A stretch of 37,665 nt of DNA from Clostridium sardiniense. Lineage in GTDB: Bacteria; Bacillota; Clostridia; Clostridiales; Clostridiaceae. This document shows positions 7,975 through 16,398 of the stretch, one piece after another. The notes under the pieces were generated by a model. The model was not told where the DNA came from, did not search any database, and saw nothing but the letters and a program-made list of their open reading frames with translations. The first letter of the stretch is position 1, and each line of letters opens with the position of its first letter. A program made the position numbers and the translations under genes. Location: NCBI RefSeq assembly GCF_016907995.1, contig NZ_JAFBDA010000032.1:1-37665 (forward strand), written 5' to 3'.

Positions 7975-8333
7975 TCTTGGGAAATATAATAAATAATCTT
8001 ACTAGAAATACAACTAAAATTATTCCTTTTATGCATTAAATTAATGTAATTATTCATTGGTTATGCATTAATATTGTATATATCTATTGATAAGTACGCT
8101 CTAGGCTAGTAATACCAAGGGTTTGATGGGTATTCATTGATAGAAAAGGTTAGTTTATAAATTTCGCCAAACCTGTGTTTAGCGAAATTCTTTCAAAAAG
8201 GTACTTTAAATCAAATGGGAAATAACAACCTTTATTGGTTAGGGTGGCCCATTCTGATTTTGATTGTAAATGATTGGATGGGGTGTTAGTTATACAAAAT
8301 TTATAAAAAATTTTAAACCGAGGGGGTGATTTT
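7975..8333. other. Gene-free terS-terL interval with stacked hairpins, possible cos/pac site or structured RNA
   Basis: There is no convincing gene here. TATGCATTAA occurs at 8030-8039 and 8062-8071. Inverted repeats follow in order: AATACC/GGTATT (8111-8116, 8129-8134); AATTTCGCCAAAC/GTTTAGCGAAATT (8160-8172, 8177-8189, one mismatch, loop CTGT); AACC/GGTT (8227-8230, 8237-8240); CCCATTC/GGATGGG (8248-8254, 8276-8282, one G-U). The site between the terminase subunits makes a packaging-recognition or cutting site plausible. A structured RNA controlling TerL is the alternative. Confidence 0.45.
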
Positions 8334-10061
8334 ATTTATTACTTAGATGATAAAGAATTTTTAACAGAAATTCAACTAGAATTTTATTTAATTGCAAAGT
8401 ACATGAAAAAGCATAAAAATATTAATTTAGAAGTTACTAATGTTAATGATCTTAAATTTATAAAAAATAATAAAAGAGCATTAGCAAGAAATTTAGGTGA
8501 GATTGATATTTCATTTTTTGCATTTTATTATTTAACAGATTTTTTTGTGGCTCAAGATAAGGAACCAGATAATAGAGAATCAAGTTCAACTCACTTAGAA
8601 GTTATGGAAGAACTTAATAAAATGTTTGTTAAAGATGAATTTGATAGAGAAGAATTTGTACTTCCTAGAGGATTTGCTAAATCTACAGTAGTAAATAAGT
8701 TACTTTCTACATGGGCTCATAGCTATAAGAAAAGTAAATTTACTGTTATTACTGGTAAAAATGAGAGAGATACTCAAGCGTTCATATTTGATACTAGAAA
8801 AATGCTTGAAAGCAGAAAAATAGTCGAAGAGTTTGGGGCACTGATTGATACTAGAGGCAGGAAAGTAAATGCAGATGATTTAGAATTAACTAATGATAGC
8901 ATGATTAGTGCTAGATCATATAGTGGTACAATTAGAGGTATTAATTACAATAATATAAGACCACAAATTTTAATTTGTGATGATGTTCTTAAAGAAGAAG
9001 ATACCAGATCTGAAGAAGCTATGCAGAAAATAGCTGATAAATACTATAAAGAGATATTAGAGTCAGGGGATAAGGCCAACTACAATAAAAAAGGTGAGAA
9101 AATAAAAAGTGATACTAAGTTTATTGTACTTGGAACACCACTCGCCAGTGGTGATTTTATTGAAACTATCGAAAATGATGCTACATTTAGAACATTTAGG
9201 CGTGGAGTAGTAAGTTTTGATATTGATGAATACTTTAAAAATAATGAATATTGGCTTAAATATAGAGAGCTGCTATTAGATATTGATGATAAAAAAAATA
9301 TTGAAACTGCTGAGAAATTTTATAAGAATCATATCGATAAAATGAAATTTAATACTATTTGGGATGCTAAATATAGATGTTATAAAGATATTGCAAACGC
9401 CTATTTTACTAATAGACTTGCTTTCATGCAAGAATTAATGTGTGATACAAGTAAAATAGGTGATAATTGGATTGAAAGTATGGTTGAAAAAACTCCTGAA
9501 GAAATAGTTAATTATAAATGTAGTAAAAATATATTAACTATTGACCAATCAGCTACAAATAATAAAAAATCTGACTATACATCTATGACTAAACTAGGTA
9601 AATATAATAATTTCTATATAGTAAAAGAAGGTTCTTTATATAAATTTGATTCTGTAACGGAATTTGATTTATATATCGAAACTGTATTAGATAAATTAAG
9701 ATCTGATGAAGATATAACTCATGTGTTCCTGGAGAAAAATACTTTTAAGGGAATAGATGCGACAAGGATTGAAGAAGGAATTAAGAAAGATCCTAAATTA
9801 AAGCGTAGGAAAATACAAGTTATTACAATATATAATACTAAAAATAAAGATGCAAGAATAATGACTATAACTGATAAGATAAATTCAGGTATAGTCATTT
9901 TTAATGCAGAAAATAAAGATTATAACAAACAGGTTAAAGAGTTCAAAGGTCAAAAATTTAGTATACATGATGATGCCATTGATAGTTTAGAAATGGGAAT
10001 AAATAATATAGATACAATTAAAATTAAAAAAAGAGGTACTATGGCCTTTGGAAAACGTTAG
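8334..10061 (+). CDS. terL: Terminase large subunit, apparent ATT start
   Basis: This is the DNA-packaging motor and headful or cos nuclease. From the first in-frame ATG (8403) it has 552 residues, but AGGGGGTGAT at 8321-8330 points to ATT 8334, which adds 23 residues (YYLDDKEFLTEIQLEFYLIAK...); no ATG, GTG or TTG lies in frame between. Walker A LPRGFAKST and Walker B ILICDD-VLKEED are followed by a RNase H-like nuclease with LTIDQS, VFLEKN and HDDAIDSLEM supplying acidic ligands. It is followed directly by the portal gene. The function is certain; the start is not. Confidence 0.9.
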   Translation: MYYLDDKEFLTEIQLEFYLIAKYMKKHKNINLEVTNVNDLKFIKNNKRALARNLGEIDISFFAFYYLTDFFVAQDKEPDNRESSSTHLEVMEELNKMFVKDEFDREEFVLPRGFAKSTVVNKLLSTWAHSYKKSKFTVITGKNERDTQAFIFDTRKMLESRKIVEEFGALIDTRGRKVNADDLELTNDSMISARSYSGTIRGINYNNIRPQILICDDVLKEEDTRSEEAMQKIADKYYKEILESGDKANYNKKGEKIKSDTKFIVLGTPLASGDFIETIENDATFRTFRRGVVSFDIDEYFKNNEYWLKYRELLLDIDDKKNIETAEKFYKNHIDKMKFNTIWDAKYRCYKDIANAYFTNRLAFMQELMCDTSKIGDNWIESMVEKTPEEIVNYKCSKNILTIDQSATNNKKSDYTSMTKLGKYNNFYIVKEGSLYKFDSVTEFDLYIETVLDKLRSDEDITHVFLEKNTFKGIDATRIEEGIKKDPKLKRRKIQVITIYNTKNKDARIMTITDKINSGIVIFNAENKDYNKQVKEFKGQKFSIHDDAIDSLEMGINNIDTIKIKKRGTMAFGKR

Positions 10062-10073
10062 GGGGTGAAAAGT

Positions 10074-11465
10074 ATGGATGAAAATTTATTAAAAGATGTC
10101 AAAGATCTATATCAAAAATATCTAGCGAATAAAGATGATTATCAAAAAATGTGGGACTATTATGTTGGAAGCACTGATATAGAAACAACTTATCCTAAAT
10201 CTAAGTTTGGTAATAATAGAAAAGTTAAAGCTAACTTTATTAAAAAATTTATAAATGAAGAAGTGGCCTTCGCTACTGGAAATAGTATAACTTATACTAG
10301 AGAATTAACTCTTGATGAAATAATTAATGGAGTTCAAGTACCTGAGGATAGTGTGGAAGTTCAATTAATAGATAAGATAATGAAATATAATCCTAATTCC
10401 GATGCTGAATTAATGACTAATCAGCTTATTTTTGGTCAAGCTATGGAAATGTATTATATAGATGATAATATGTTTAAAATTAGAAGATTAAGTCCATTAA
10501 ACTCGTATGTTAAATTAGATTTAAATGGGAATGTTGAAAGTGCAATATATGTATATCAGAAAATAGATGATAAAAACAATACTGAAACTTTTATAAATTA
10601 TTTTACTTCTGATGTGGTATATACTTTTAATGCAGATTTTAAAAAGATAAATGAAGAATCTCATTATCTAGGAATAATTCCGATTGGCTATTGTGAGTTA
10701 ATTGATGGAAAAAATAATACTTTATTTAATGATTTAAAAAGTATTCAAGATAATTTGGAAAATATACTTTCAGATTTTGCTAATGAGATTGGTGATAACA
10801 GAATGAGTTACTTAATTTTGAAGAATTTAGGATTAAGTGAAGAACAAATAGAAGAAATAAAAACTAAAAACGAAGGAAAAGAACCAACAGCACAACAAAT
10901 TGCCGAAACTATAATAAAATATTTTAGAGATAATGGTATTATTCTTATGGATGCAGATAAAGAAGTTGATTCAGATGCAAAATTTTTAGTAAAGCAGATT
11001 TCAAGTGATGTATATAAAACAATGTTAGATATAACAACGGATATGATATATCAATTATCACAACATATTAATTTAAATCAGCAACAGAGTTCTAATACTT
11101 CAGGTGTTGCTTTAATGACTAGGATAATATCACTTAGAAATAAAATAAAAATTCAACAAAATTGTATGAGTAAGGCTATAAGGACTAGATTATATTGTAT
11201 AATCTCCTGGATAAATAGTAAATTTGGACAAATTTTAGATTCTAATAAAGTAGGTATTAAATATACTTTGAATGTTCCAAGTGATGATAGTGCGATGGCA
11301 GATATAATAACTAAATTAGTACCACAAGGAATAATATCAGCTGAAACTGCAATAGAAAATTTAAGTTTTGTAACAAACGCTAAAGCAGAACATGAAAAAG
11401 CACTAAAGGAAATTAAAGATAGAGAAGGATCTATGGGAGATGTTCCAGGTGATCCAGGTGTTTAA
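10074..11465 (+). CDS. Portal protein, SPP1 gp6 type
   Basis: ATG 10074 follows TAGGGGGTGA at six-base spacing, giving 463 residues; GTG 10065 lies inside the ribosome site. The sequence (WDYYVGSTDIETT..., KVKANFIKKFINEEVAFATG, then SGVALMTRIISLRNKI near the C-terminal stem) is the pattern of SPP1 Gp6-like portals, which form the dodecameric DNA gate at the capsid vertex. Lengths of 450-500 are normal for the family. It starts 12 bases after terL, and its end overlaps the next gene by 26 bases. Confidence 0.9.
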   Translation: MDENLLKDVKDLYQKYLANKDDYQKMWDYYVGSTDIETTYPKSKFGNNRKVKANFIKKFINEEVAFATGNSITYTRELTLDEIINGVQVPEDSVEVQLIDKIMKYNPNSDAELMTNQLIFGQAMEMYYIDDNMFKIRRLSPLNSYVKLDLNGNVESAIYVYQKIDDKNNTETFINYFTSDVVYTFNADFKKINEESHYLGIIPIGYCELIDGKNNTLFNDLKSIQDNLENILSDFANEIGDNRMSYLILKNLGLSEEQIEEIKTKNEGKEPTAQQIAETIIKYFRDNGIILMDADKEVDSDAKFLVKQISSDVYKTMLDITTDMIYQLSQHINLNQQQSSNTSGVALMTRIISLRNKIKIQQNCMSKAIRTRLYCIISWINSKFGQILDSNKVGIKYTLNVPSDDSAMADIITKLVPQGIISAETAIENLSFVTNAKAEHEKALKEIKDREGSMGDVPGDPGV

Positions 11466-12696
11466 TAGCAATTCTATTAAAGGTTTTAATAAGCTTACTA
11501 AAGATCAGCAATTTTTTGTACTTAATTTTTTGAAGTTTGCTAAGATCTTATATGATGAAGGTGAAAAATCATTAATTGATATCAATGAAATTCAAAATAA
11601 AAATGCTTCAGAGTTATTAAAAGAGATAGCTAATATAATGTTAAAATATAATATTTCTGATGATAAGATTGATATATCATTATTAGATAAAAGACCATTG
11701 ATTAAAGAATTAGATGATAAAATTAATGAGTTGTTTAATAATGAATATAATCAAGAAAATAATATTGTAAAAAATACGCTAATCAATCAGGGAACGCAGA
11801 AATATAACATAAACAATTATCTTTTAAATTTAGGTATTGACTTTAAAATTAAGTCAATTTCAGATAAAAAACTTACTAATATATTGGAGAAAACCATAGA
11901 TGGGAAAAACTATGGTGAAAGAATATGGGATAACAAGAATAAGATAGCAAAACAATTAAAGGTTAAGATTAGAGATTTCTTGAATGGTTCTATAAATTGT
12001 AATGATATTGAAAAAGTTATAATTGACAGATTTGAAGTAGATAAATCAGAATCTAAGAGATTAGTTAGAAATGAAATAGCAAGAGTGCAAAATCAAGTTA
12101 ATGAACAATATTTTAAAGATAATGATGGTGAATATTTATTATATTCAGCTACTTTAGATACTCATACTTGTGATATATGTAAGGGTTATGATGGTAAGGT
12201 TTATAGAGTTGATGAAAATAGACCAGAGCTTCCAATACACGTTAATGATAGATGCACTTATATTCTTTTACCTGATAAGAATTATAGACCTAGTAAAAGA
12301 ATTAATAATATAACCAAGAAAGACAGTGATTATACTACTTATAAAGAATGGGAAAATAGCATTAATAATGGTATAATTAATAATAAAGAATGGTTAAAAT
12401 CTGAATTCTATAATGAAAAGAAATTTAGAAAACATATTGAAAAACATCTTAATGAATATGGTAATATAACTCCACAGGATTATTTAAATCAGGCTAGAAA
12501 TTTATTAGCTCATGATATAGATAATGATGTTGAGGGATTTAGAAGTGAAGATGGTTTTATATTTAAATATAAGATAAGTACAAATGATTTTGCAATTGGT
12601 AGGGCAGATGGTAAAATTTCAACATTATTTAAACCTAAGGATGCTATAGAATATTGGAAAGAGCAGCAAAATCTTTATAAGAAAAAGGAGGTGTGA
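11440..12696 (+). CDS. Minor head protein (SPP1 gp7/Mu F type) with a C-terminal toxin-like nuclease domain
   Basis: The protein has 418 residues from ATG 11440, which overlaps portal; GTG 11458 after AGGTGATC is an alternative. The middle carries the Mu F-like signature: LDTHTCDICKGYDGKVY, then PIHVNDRCTYI (C-x2-C and a later H/C pair). Beyond residue 300 is an extra domain with FRKHIEKHLNEYG, DYLNQARNLL and FKYKISTNDFAIGRADGKIS then TLFKP, which resembles the phage Barnase/EndoU/colicin E5-D/RelE (PBECR) RNase-fold domains attached to head proteins. Minor head proteins can be ejected with the DNA, so the domain could act in the host. The head call is strong; the nuclease is an inference. 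Confidence 0.8.
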   Translation: MFQVIQVFNSNSIKGFNKLTKDQQFFVLNFLKFAKILYDEGEKSLIDINEIQNKNASELLKEIANIMLKYNISDDKIDISLLDKRPLIKELDDKINELFNNEYNQENNIVKNTLINQGTQKYNINNYLLNLGIDFKIKSISDKKLTNILEKTIDGKNYGERIWDNKNKIAKQLKVKIRDFLNGSINCNDIEKVIIDRFEVDKSESKRLVRNEIARVQNQVNEQYFKDNDGEYLLYSATLDTHTCDICKGYDGKVYRVDENRPELPIHVNDRCTYILLPDKNYRPSKRINNITKKDSDYTTYKEWENSINNGIINNKEWLKSEFYNEKKFRKHIEKHLNEYGNITPQDYLNQARNLLAHDIDNDVEGFRSEDGFIFKYKISTNDFAIGRADGKISTLFKPKDAIEYWKEQQNLYKKKEV

Positions 12697-12698
12697 CA

Positions 12699-12863
12699 AT
12701 GAAATGTCCAGTTTGTGGTCATGAAGTAGATTCTTTTGATATTTGCGATAATTGTAATTATCAAAATAGTGGGATAAAAGAAAAAGATGATATTAAGGGG
12801 CCGAATGATGTAACATTAAAAGAAGCTAGAGAAAATTATAAGAAGTATGGAAAAATTGATTAA
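12699..12863 (+). CDS. CPCC-like zinc-ribbon protein, 54 residues
   Basis: ATG 12699 lies after a perfect AAAAAGGAGGTG (12683-12694) and three bases beyond the minor head gene. Two cysteine pairs (CPVCG and CDNC) followed by GPNDVTLKEARENYKKYG match the CPCC family of cysteine-rich proteins (PF14206), whose cysteines should bind zinc. The role is unknown; it is co-translated with the head genes and is followed by a terminator. The conserved tail after the second pair makes a real gene likely. Confidence 0.75.
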   Translation: MKCPVCGHEVDSFDICDNCNYQNSGIKEKDDIKGPNDVTLKEARENYKKYGKID

Positions 12864-12864
12864 T

Positions 12865-12900
12865 AAGCACTTACTTAGATAAAGAGTAGGTGCTTTTATT
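12865..12900 (+). terminator. Intrinsic terminator before the scaffold gene
   Basis: AAGCACTTACT (12865-12875) and AGTAGGTGCTT (12885-12895) pair with one G-U and are followed by TTATT. Its stem resembles the terminator before terS. Confidence 0.75.
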
Positions 12901-12912
12901 ATGCAAAAAATT

Positions 12913-12945
12913 AACTATATAGGGGTAATTGCAACTATGTAGGGG
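12913..12945 (+). repeat. 20-bp-spaced AACTATRTAGGGG repeats in the scaffold leader
   Basis: AACTATATAGGGG (12913-12925) and AACTATGTAGGGG (12933-12945) sit between the terminator and the scaffold ribosome site (AGGAGG). They may be protein sites of a promoter or RNA elements; no clear promoter is seen. Confidence 0.5.
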
Positions 12946-12962
12946 ATTAGGAGGAATTTAAA

Positions 12963-13532
12963 ATGTTAAAAAAAGAGATTTTAGAATTAATTAAGGATAT
13001 AGAAGAAGATAAAGAAATAGATGAAATAATCCTTAATAATGGTTTTGCAAAGCCATTAGATAAAGATGGTTTTAATGAATTACTTGCAAGTAATAAAGAA
13101 ATTCAAGGGTTAGTAGATCAAAAGGTAACTAAAGGTATAGAAACTTTTAAAACTAATTCTATGGAAAAATTAATTGAAGCAGAAGTATTAAAAAGAACTA
13201 AGAAAGAAGAAACACCAGAACAAAAGGCTATTAGAGAACTTCAAGAGAAGTTAACTAATATGGAGAAAGAAAAAACTAAAGCCGAAATGGTATCTAAATT
13301 TAAAGATACTTTATCTGAAAAGAAAATACCTGGAGATTTAATAAACTTTATGTTGGGGGAAGATGATGATACCACAAATGCTAATATAACATTATTTGAA
13401 AATAGTATGAAAGATTATATAGATAGCCAGGTAAATGACAGACTAAACGGTGGATATAAACCACCTAAAGATGATGATAAGGGAGCTTCAACACTAGAAA
13501 GTGAAATGGCAGCTGCTATGGGAATAAAATAA
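12963..13532 (+). CDS. Capsid scaffolding protein (DUF4355-like)
   Basis: This is a 189-residue, highly charged, mostly helical protein. It has a coiled coil in the middle (ELQEKLTNMEKEKTKAEM) and a C-terminal region (INFMLGEDDD..., ESEMAAAMGIK) typical of SPP1 gp11/DUF4355 scaffolds. Scaffolds guide capsid assembly and leave before packaging. It lies directly before the major capsid gene as expected, with only 20 bases between. No protease gene is present, so the scaffold is presumably released whole. Confidence 0.85.
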   Translation: MLKKEILELIKDIEEDKEIDEIILNNGFAKPLDKDGFNELLASNKEIQGLVDQKVTKGIETFKTNSMEKLIEAEVLKRTKKEETPEQKAIRELQEKLTNMEKEKTKAEMVSKFKDTLSEKKIPGDLINFMLGEDDDTTNANITLFENSMKDYIDSQVNDRLNGGYKPPKDDDKGASTLESEMAAAMGIK

Positions 13533-13552
13533 AAAGAAAGAAGGAATGTTAA

Positions 13553-14509
13553 ATGGCAAATACAATAAAAACTGCGAGTGTATTACAAAAAAATCTTGAT
13601 AAAGCGATGGTACAACAATCTGTAACAGGTTGGATGGAAGAAAATGCAGGACAAGTTATTTATGATGGAGGTTCTGAAATTAAAATTCCTAAAATAGCTA
13701 TGGATGGTTTAGGAAATTATGATAGAACTGATGGGTTTACTAAAGGTTCTCTTTCATTTGAATATGAAACTATGAAAATGAAACAAGATAGAGGTAGATC
13801 ATTTAATTTTGATTCACAATATGTAAATGAAACTAATTATGGTTTAACTGCTGCTACTGTTATGGGAGAATTCCAAAGAACAAAAGTAACTCCAGAAGTT
13901 GATGCGTTTAGAATTTCAAAATTAGCAAAAATGGCTATAGATAATGAAGTTGCTGATTATAGTTATACTCCAAAGAAATCGGATGTTATTGCAACTTTTA
14001 AAAATGCACTAACAAAACTTAGAGATAATGATTTTAATGGTATCATAATGGTTCATTGTACTAATGATTTTAAAAATACTTTAGAACAAGCCATGATTGG
14101 AACATTAAATCCAGCTGCAAATACTGGTAGTGTAAATACTCAAATATATGATTATGACGGATGTTTATTAATTCCAACTGCAAGTAATAAAATGGTTTCT
14201 GGAATTAATATTTTAGATGGTAAAACTTCTGGCCAAGAAAAAGGAGGATTTGAAAAGGCAACTGGAGCGATAGATATGAATTTTATCATGATTGCTAAAG
14301 AGGTGCCACTTGCCGTCTCAAAGACTGATAAAGTTAGAATATTCGAACCATCAGTAAATCAAGATGCGGACGCTTGGAAAATGGATTATAGAAAATTCCA
14401 TGATCTTTGGGTTATGGATAATAAGATAAAGGGTATGTATGCAAATTTTAAAGGTGCAAAACCTTCAGAAGTAGTTGAATCAGAAACAGTTGAATCAGGT
14501 AAAGAATAA
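13553..14509 (+). CDS. Major capsid protein (SPP1 gp13-like, HK97 fold)
   Basis: This is a 318-residue protein starting at ATG 13553. Features common to this family are IKIPKIAMDGLGNYDR-like text after the N-arm, MKQDRGRSFNFDSQYVNE, and TPEVDAFRISKLA. It has no N-terminal prohead propeptide domain, consistent with the separate scaffold just upstream. It forms the icosahedral shell and should be the most abundant virion protein. A short acidic tail (VVESETVESGKE) follows the fold. Confidence 0.9.
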   Translation: MANTIKTASVLQKNLDKAMVQQSVTGWMEENAGQVIYDGGSEIKIPKIAMDGLGNYDRTDGFTKGSLSFEYETMKMKQDRGRSFNFDSQYVNETNYGLTAATVMGEFQRTKVTPEVDAFRISKLAKMAIDNEVADYSYTPKKSDVIATFKNALTKLRDNDFNGIIMVHCTNDFKNTLEQAMIGTLNPAANTGSVNTQIYDYDGCLLIPTASNKMVSGINILDGKTSGQEKGGFEKATGAIDMNFIMIAKEVPLAVSKTDKVRIFEPSVNQDADAWKMDYRKFHDLWVMDNKIKGMYANFKGAKPSEVVESETVESGKE

Positions 14510-14530
14510 TTTATAAGGAGGGAGTAATTA

Positions 14531-14806
14531 ATGGATAATAATTCTATAGCAATAGAAATTATATTTAATTATTTAAATAATCCTTCAAAATACACAAAAA
14601 GCTACGTTCAAGAAAATTTTAAAAATGCAATTAGTATATTAGAGAAAAAGTTGGAAGATTATTTTGAATACGATCAAAATATAAAAACTGAAACATTAGG
14701 GCAGGAAAGTATTACTTATAATAATCAGAGCATGGAAGATTTAATAAAAGATGTACGTGTGTTATTACCTAATCCAAAGGCTAAAGTAGGAGTATTAATG
14801 TGTTAG
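14531..14806 (+). CDS. Probable head-tail connector (adaptor)
   Basis: This 91-residue, mainly helical protein lies directly after the capsid gene, the position of SPP1 gp15-type adaptors that bind the portal. ATG 14531 follows AAGGAGGGAG. Sequence signs are weak (FKNAISILEKKLEDYFEYD); the call rests chiefly on order and size. Its stop overlaps the start of the next gene. Confidence 0.55.
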   Translation: MDNNSIAIEIIFNYLNNPSKYTKSYVQENFKNAISILEKKLEDYFEYDQNIKTETLGQESITYNNQSMEDLIKDVRVLLPNPKAKVGVLMC

Positions 14807-15120
14807 TAAAAAGACTATTAAACGATAAATATTTTACTACAATAACATCAACTCATAGAAATAAAATAGGACAATTGGAAAAGGGATATATTAAATCTGA
14901 AGAATTTCCGTGTAATATTCAACCAATAGATGAAAAAGCTATTAAATATACGTGGGGTAGTGAAATAAAATCAAATATTCAGTTATTTTGTGAGCAAGAT
15001 TTACTCGTAAATAATATACTCGTAAATGATAATAAGATATATAAAATAGAAAAAAAGATACCTTGGCGAGATTATTATTTATATGCTCTATTAGAAAGTG
15101 ATGTGAAAATTAATGATTGA
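14800..15120 (+). CDS. Probable head closure (stopper) protein
   Basis: GTG 14800 after AGTAGGAG (14785-14792) overlaps the preceding stop. The 106-residue beta-rich protein has CNIQPIDEKAIKYTWGSEIKS followed by IQLFCEQD and YKIEKKIPWRDYYLYAL, as in phage head-closure proteins (SPP1 gp16 or HK97 gp7 types). It would plug the DNA exit until the tail joins. Its fourth place after the portal fits; family detection is moderate. Confidence 0.65.
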   Translation: MLVKRLLNDKYFTTITSTHRNKIGQLEKGYIKSEEFPCNIQPIDEKAIKYTWGSEIKSNIQLFCEQDLLVNNILVNDNKIYKIEKKIPWRDYYLYALLESDVKIND

Positions 15121-15433
15121 AACTGAAAATAGATTACCTGAAATAATTAAACAGTTACAAGATGCTAGTATACAGGCATCAAGAGAAATTGAAGTTACGG
15201 TAAAAGCTGATATTATTTCAGTTACTCCAGTTAAAACGGGAACACTTGCTCGTTCTATTACTTCTTTTAGAAAACCTGAAGGTAGTAATATTCGTATATC
15301 TTGGGGTAGTAATTTGGTTTATGCTGCTAAGGTTGAATTTGAAAATAAGTCTTATTTACGAGTATCTTTAGAAAGAGATAAAATGAAAATTTTAAATATA
15401 TTAATAAAACATTTTAGAAAGGTGGGAAAATAA
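15113..15433 (+). CDS. HK97 gp10-like tail completion protein
   Basis: The 106-residue protein contains the HK97-gp10 signature: a helical start, then ISVTPVKTGTLARSITSF, WGSNLVYAAKVEFE and YLRVSLE. These proteins form part of the head-tail interface or tail completion ring. ATG 15113 overlaps the preceding gene by eight bases, and the stop abuts the next start. Confidence 0.8.
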   Translation: MIETENRLPEIIKQLQDASIQASREIEVTVKADIISVTPVKTGTLARSITSFRKPEGSNIRISWGSNLVYAAKVEFENKSYLRVSLERDKMKILNILIKHFRKVGK

Positions 15434-15784
15434 ATGGAGGCTATTCAAGTTGAACTTTTCAAACTTTTCCCCCTAGCTCTTGATAAAATACCCGAGGATT
15501 TTGATTTTAAAGATAATATATTTGCTGAAGAAATAAAAATAGGTGATTCTTTTGAAGATAAACCTTACTGCATTGATATAGATCTTCAGATTAGAATTGT
15601 TGGCCATGAATTTAATAAATTGAAAATTCAAAGTGAAGCTAAAATAATTGATGAACATTTAAAAAAATATACTTTTAAAACTTGCCAATGTAGAATAATT
15701 AGAAAAAATATTTTTAGAAATGAATATTATGATAACGATAAATATAATACTATACTTCAGTATTATATAAGACAATTTAAGTAA
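15434..15784 (+). CDS. Probable tail terminator protein
   Basis: This 116-residue protein starts at ATG 15434 immediately after the previous stop, with AGGTGGG before it. It lies between the gp10-like and tail-tube genes, where siphophages encode the tail terminator (lambda gpU/SPP1 gp17). The sequence (DIDLQIRIVGHEFNKLKIQ then SEAKIIDEHLKKY) fits the alpha/beta fold, but the function is assigned mainly from order. Confidence 0.6.
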   Translation: MEAIQVELFKLFPLALDKIPEDFDFKDNIFAEEIKIGDSFEDKPYCIDIDLQIRIVGHEFNKLKIQSEAKIIDEHLKKYTFKTCQCRIIRKNIFRNEYYDNDKYNTILQYYIRQFK

Positions 15785-15798
15785 GAGAGGTGATTTAG

Positions 15799-16350
15799 TT
15801 GGAAACAACAAAAACTGCAAGTGATCTTGATATATTAGTTGATAATGCTATGGCGTATTATGGAACATTTACAGATGAACAATTAAAAGATCTTCCAGGA
15901 TTAATTAAAACTTTGGATGATAAGGAATTAGGCGTAATTCAAGATACACTTAAATTTGAAGCTAAACCTGAAATACAGGATATAAAACACGCTGGAAGTA
16001 ATGGACTTAAAGAAGTTGGATGGCAAAGAATTCTTGGATGGACAACTAAAGTTGACACTACTATATTAAATACAAGTGATACGGTTTTCCAAGCTTCATT
16101 ATTAGAAAAAGATACTACAACAGGTAAATTCAAGCCAATAAAAGCAGGATTAATTCCTACTACTTTTTATAAAGATCTTCTTATAATAGGTGATAATTTG
16201 AAAGATGGTAGTCCAGTTGGAATATGTGTAAAAAGTACATATAATACTGGTGGATTACAAATAGAATTTAAAGATAAAAATGAAAATGGAGTGAAAATGA
16301 CATTTGAAGGTCATTCAAAAGGTTCTGAAGAGCCTTTTATTATTTTATAG
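15799..16350 (+). CDS. Major tail tube protein
   Basis: TTG 15799 follows AGAGAGGTGAT. The 183-residue protein has a beta-sandwich profile (VIQDTLKFEAKPEIQDIKHA, WTTKVDTTILNTSDTVFQAS) like Clostridium and Listeria tail tube proteins. Hexamers of it build the tail. It is followed by a strong terminator and then the tail chaperones, the standard order. Confidence 0.8.
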   Translation: METTKTASDLDILVDNAMAYYGTFTDEQLKDLPGLIKTLDDKELGVIQDTLKFEAKPEIQDIKHAGSNGLKEVGWQRILGWTTKVDTTILNTSDTVFQASLLEKDTTTGKFKPIKAGLIPTTFYKDLLIIGDNLKDGSPVGICVKSTYNTGGLQIEFKDKNENGVKMTFEGHSKGSEEPFIIL

Positions 16351-16380
16351 GACTAAGTTAAAACTTAGTCCTTTTTTATT
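16350..16380 (+). terminator. Intrinsic terminator after the tail tube gene
   Basis: GGACTAAGT and ACTTAGTCC form a nine-base stem with loop TAAA followed by TTTTTTATTT. Partial stopping here would make tail tube mRNA more abundant than mRNA of the genes downstream. Confidence 0.85.
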
Positions 16381-16398
16381 TAGAAAGGAGCTACATTT

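Noticed and set aside
7978..8040. A 20-codon frame from TTG after AAGGGGAATAATC ending at TAA, possibly a terL exon before an intron.
   Set aside because: TerL is complete downstream with its own ribosome site, and no intron core could be recognised.
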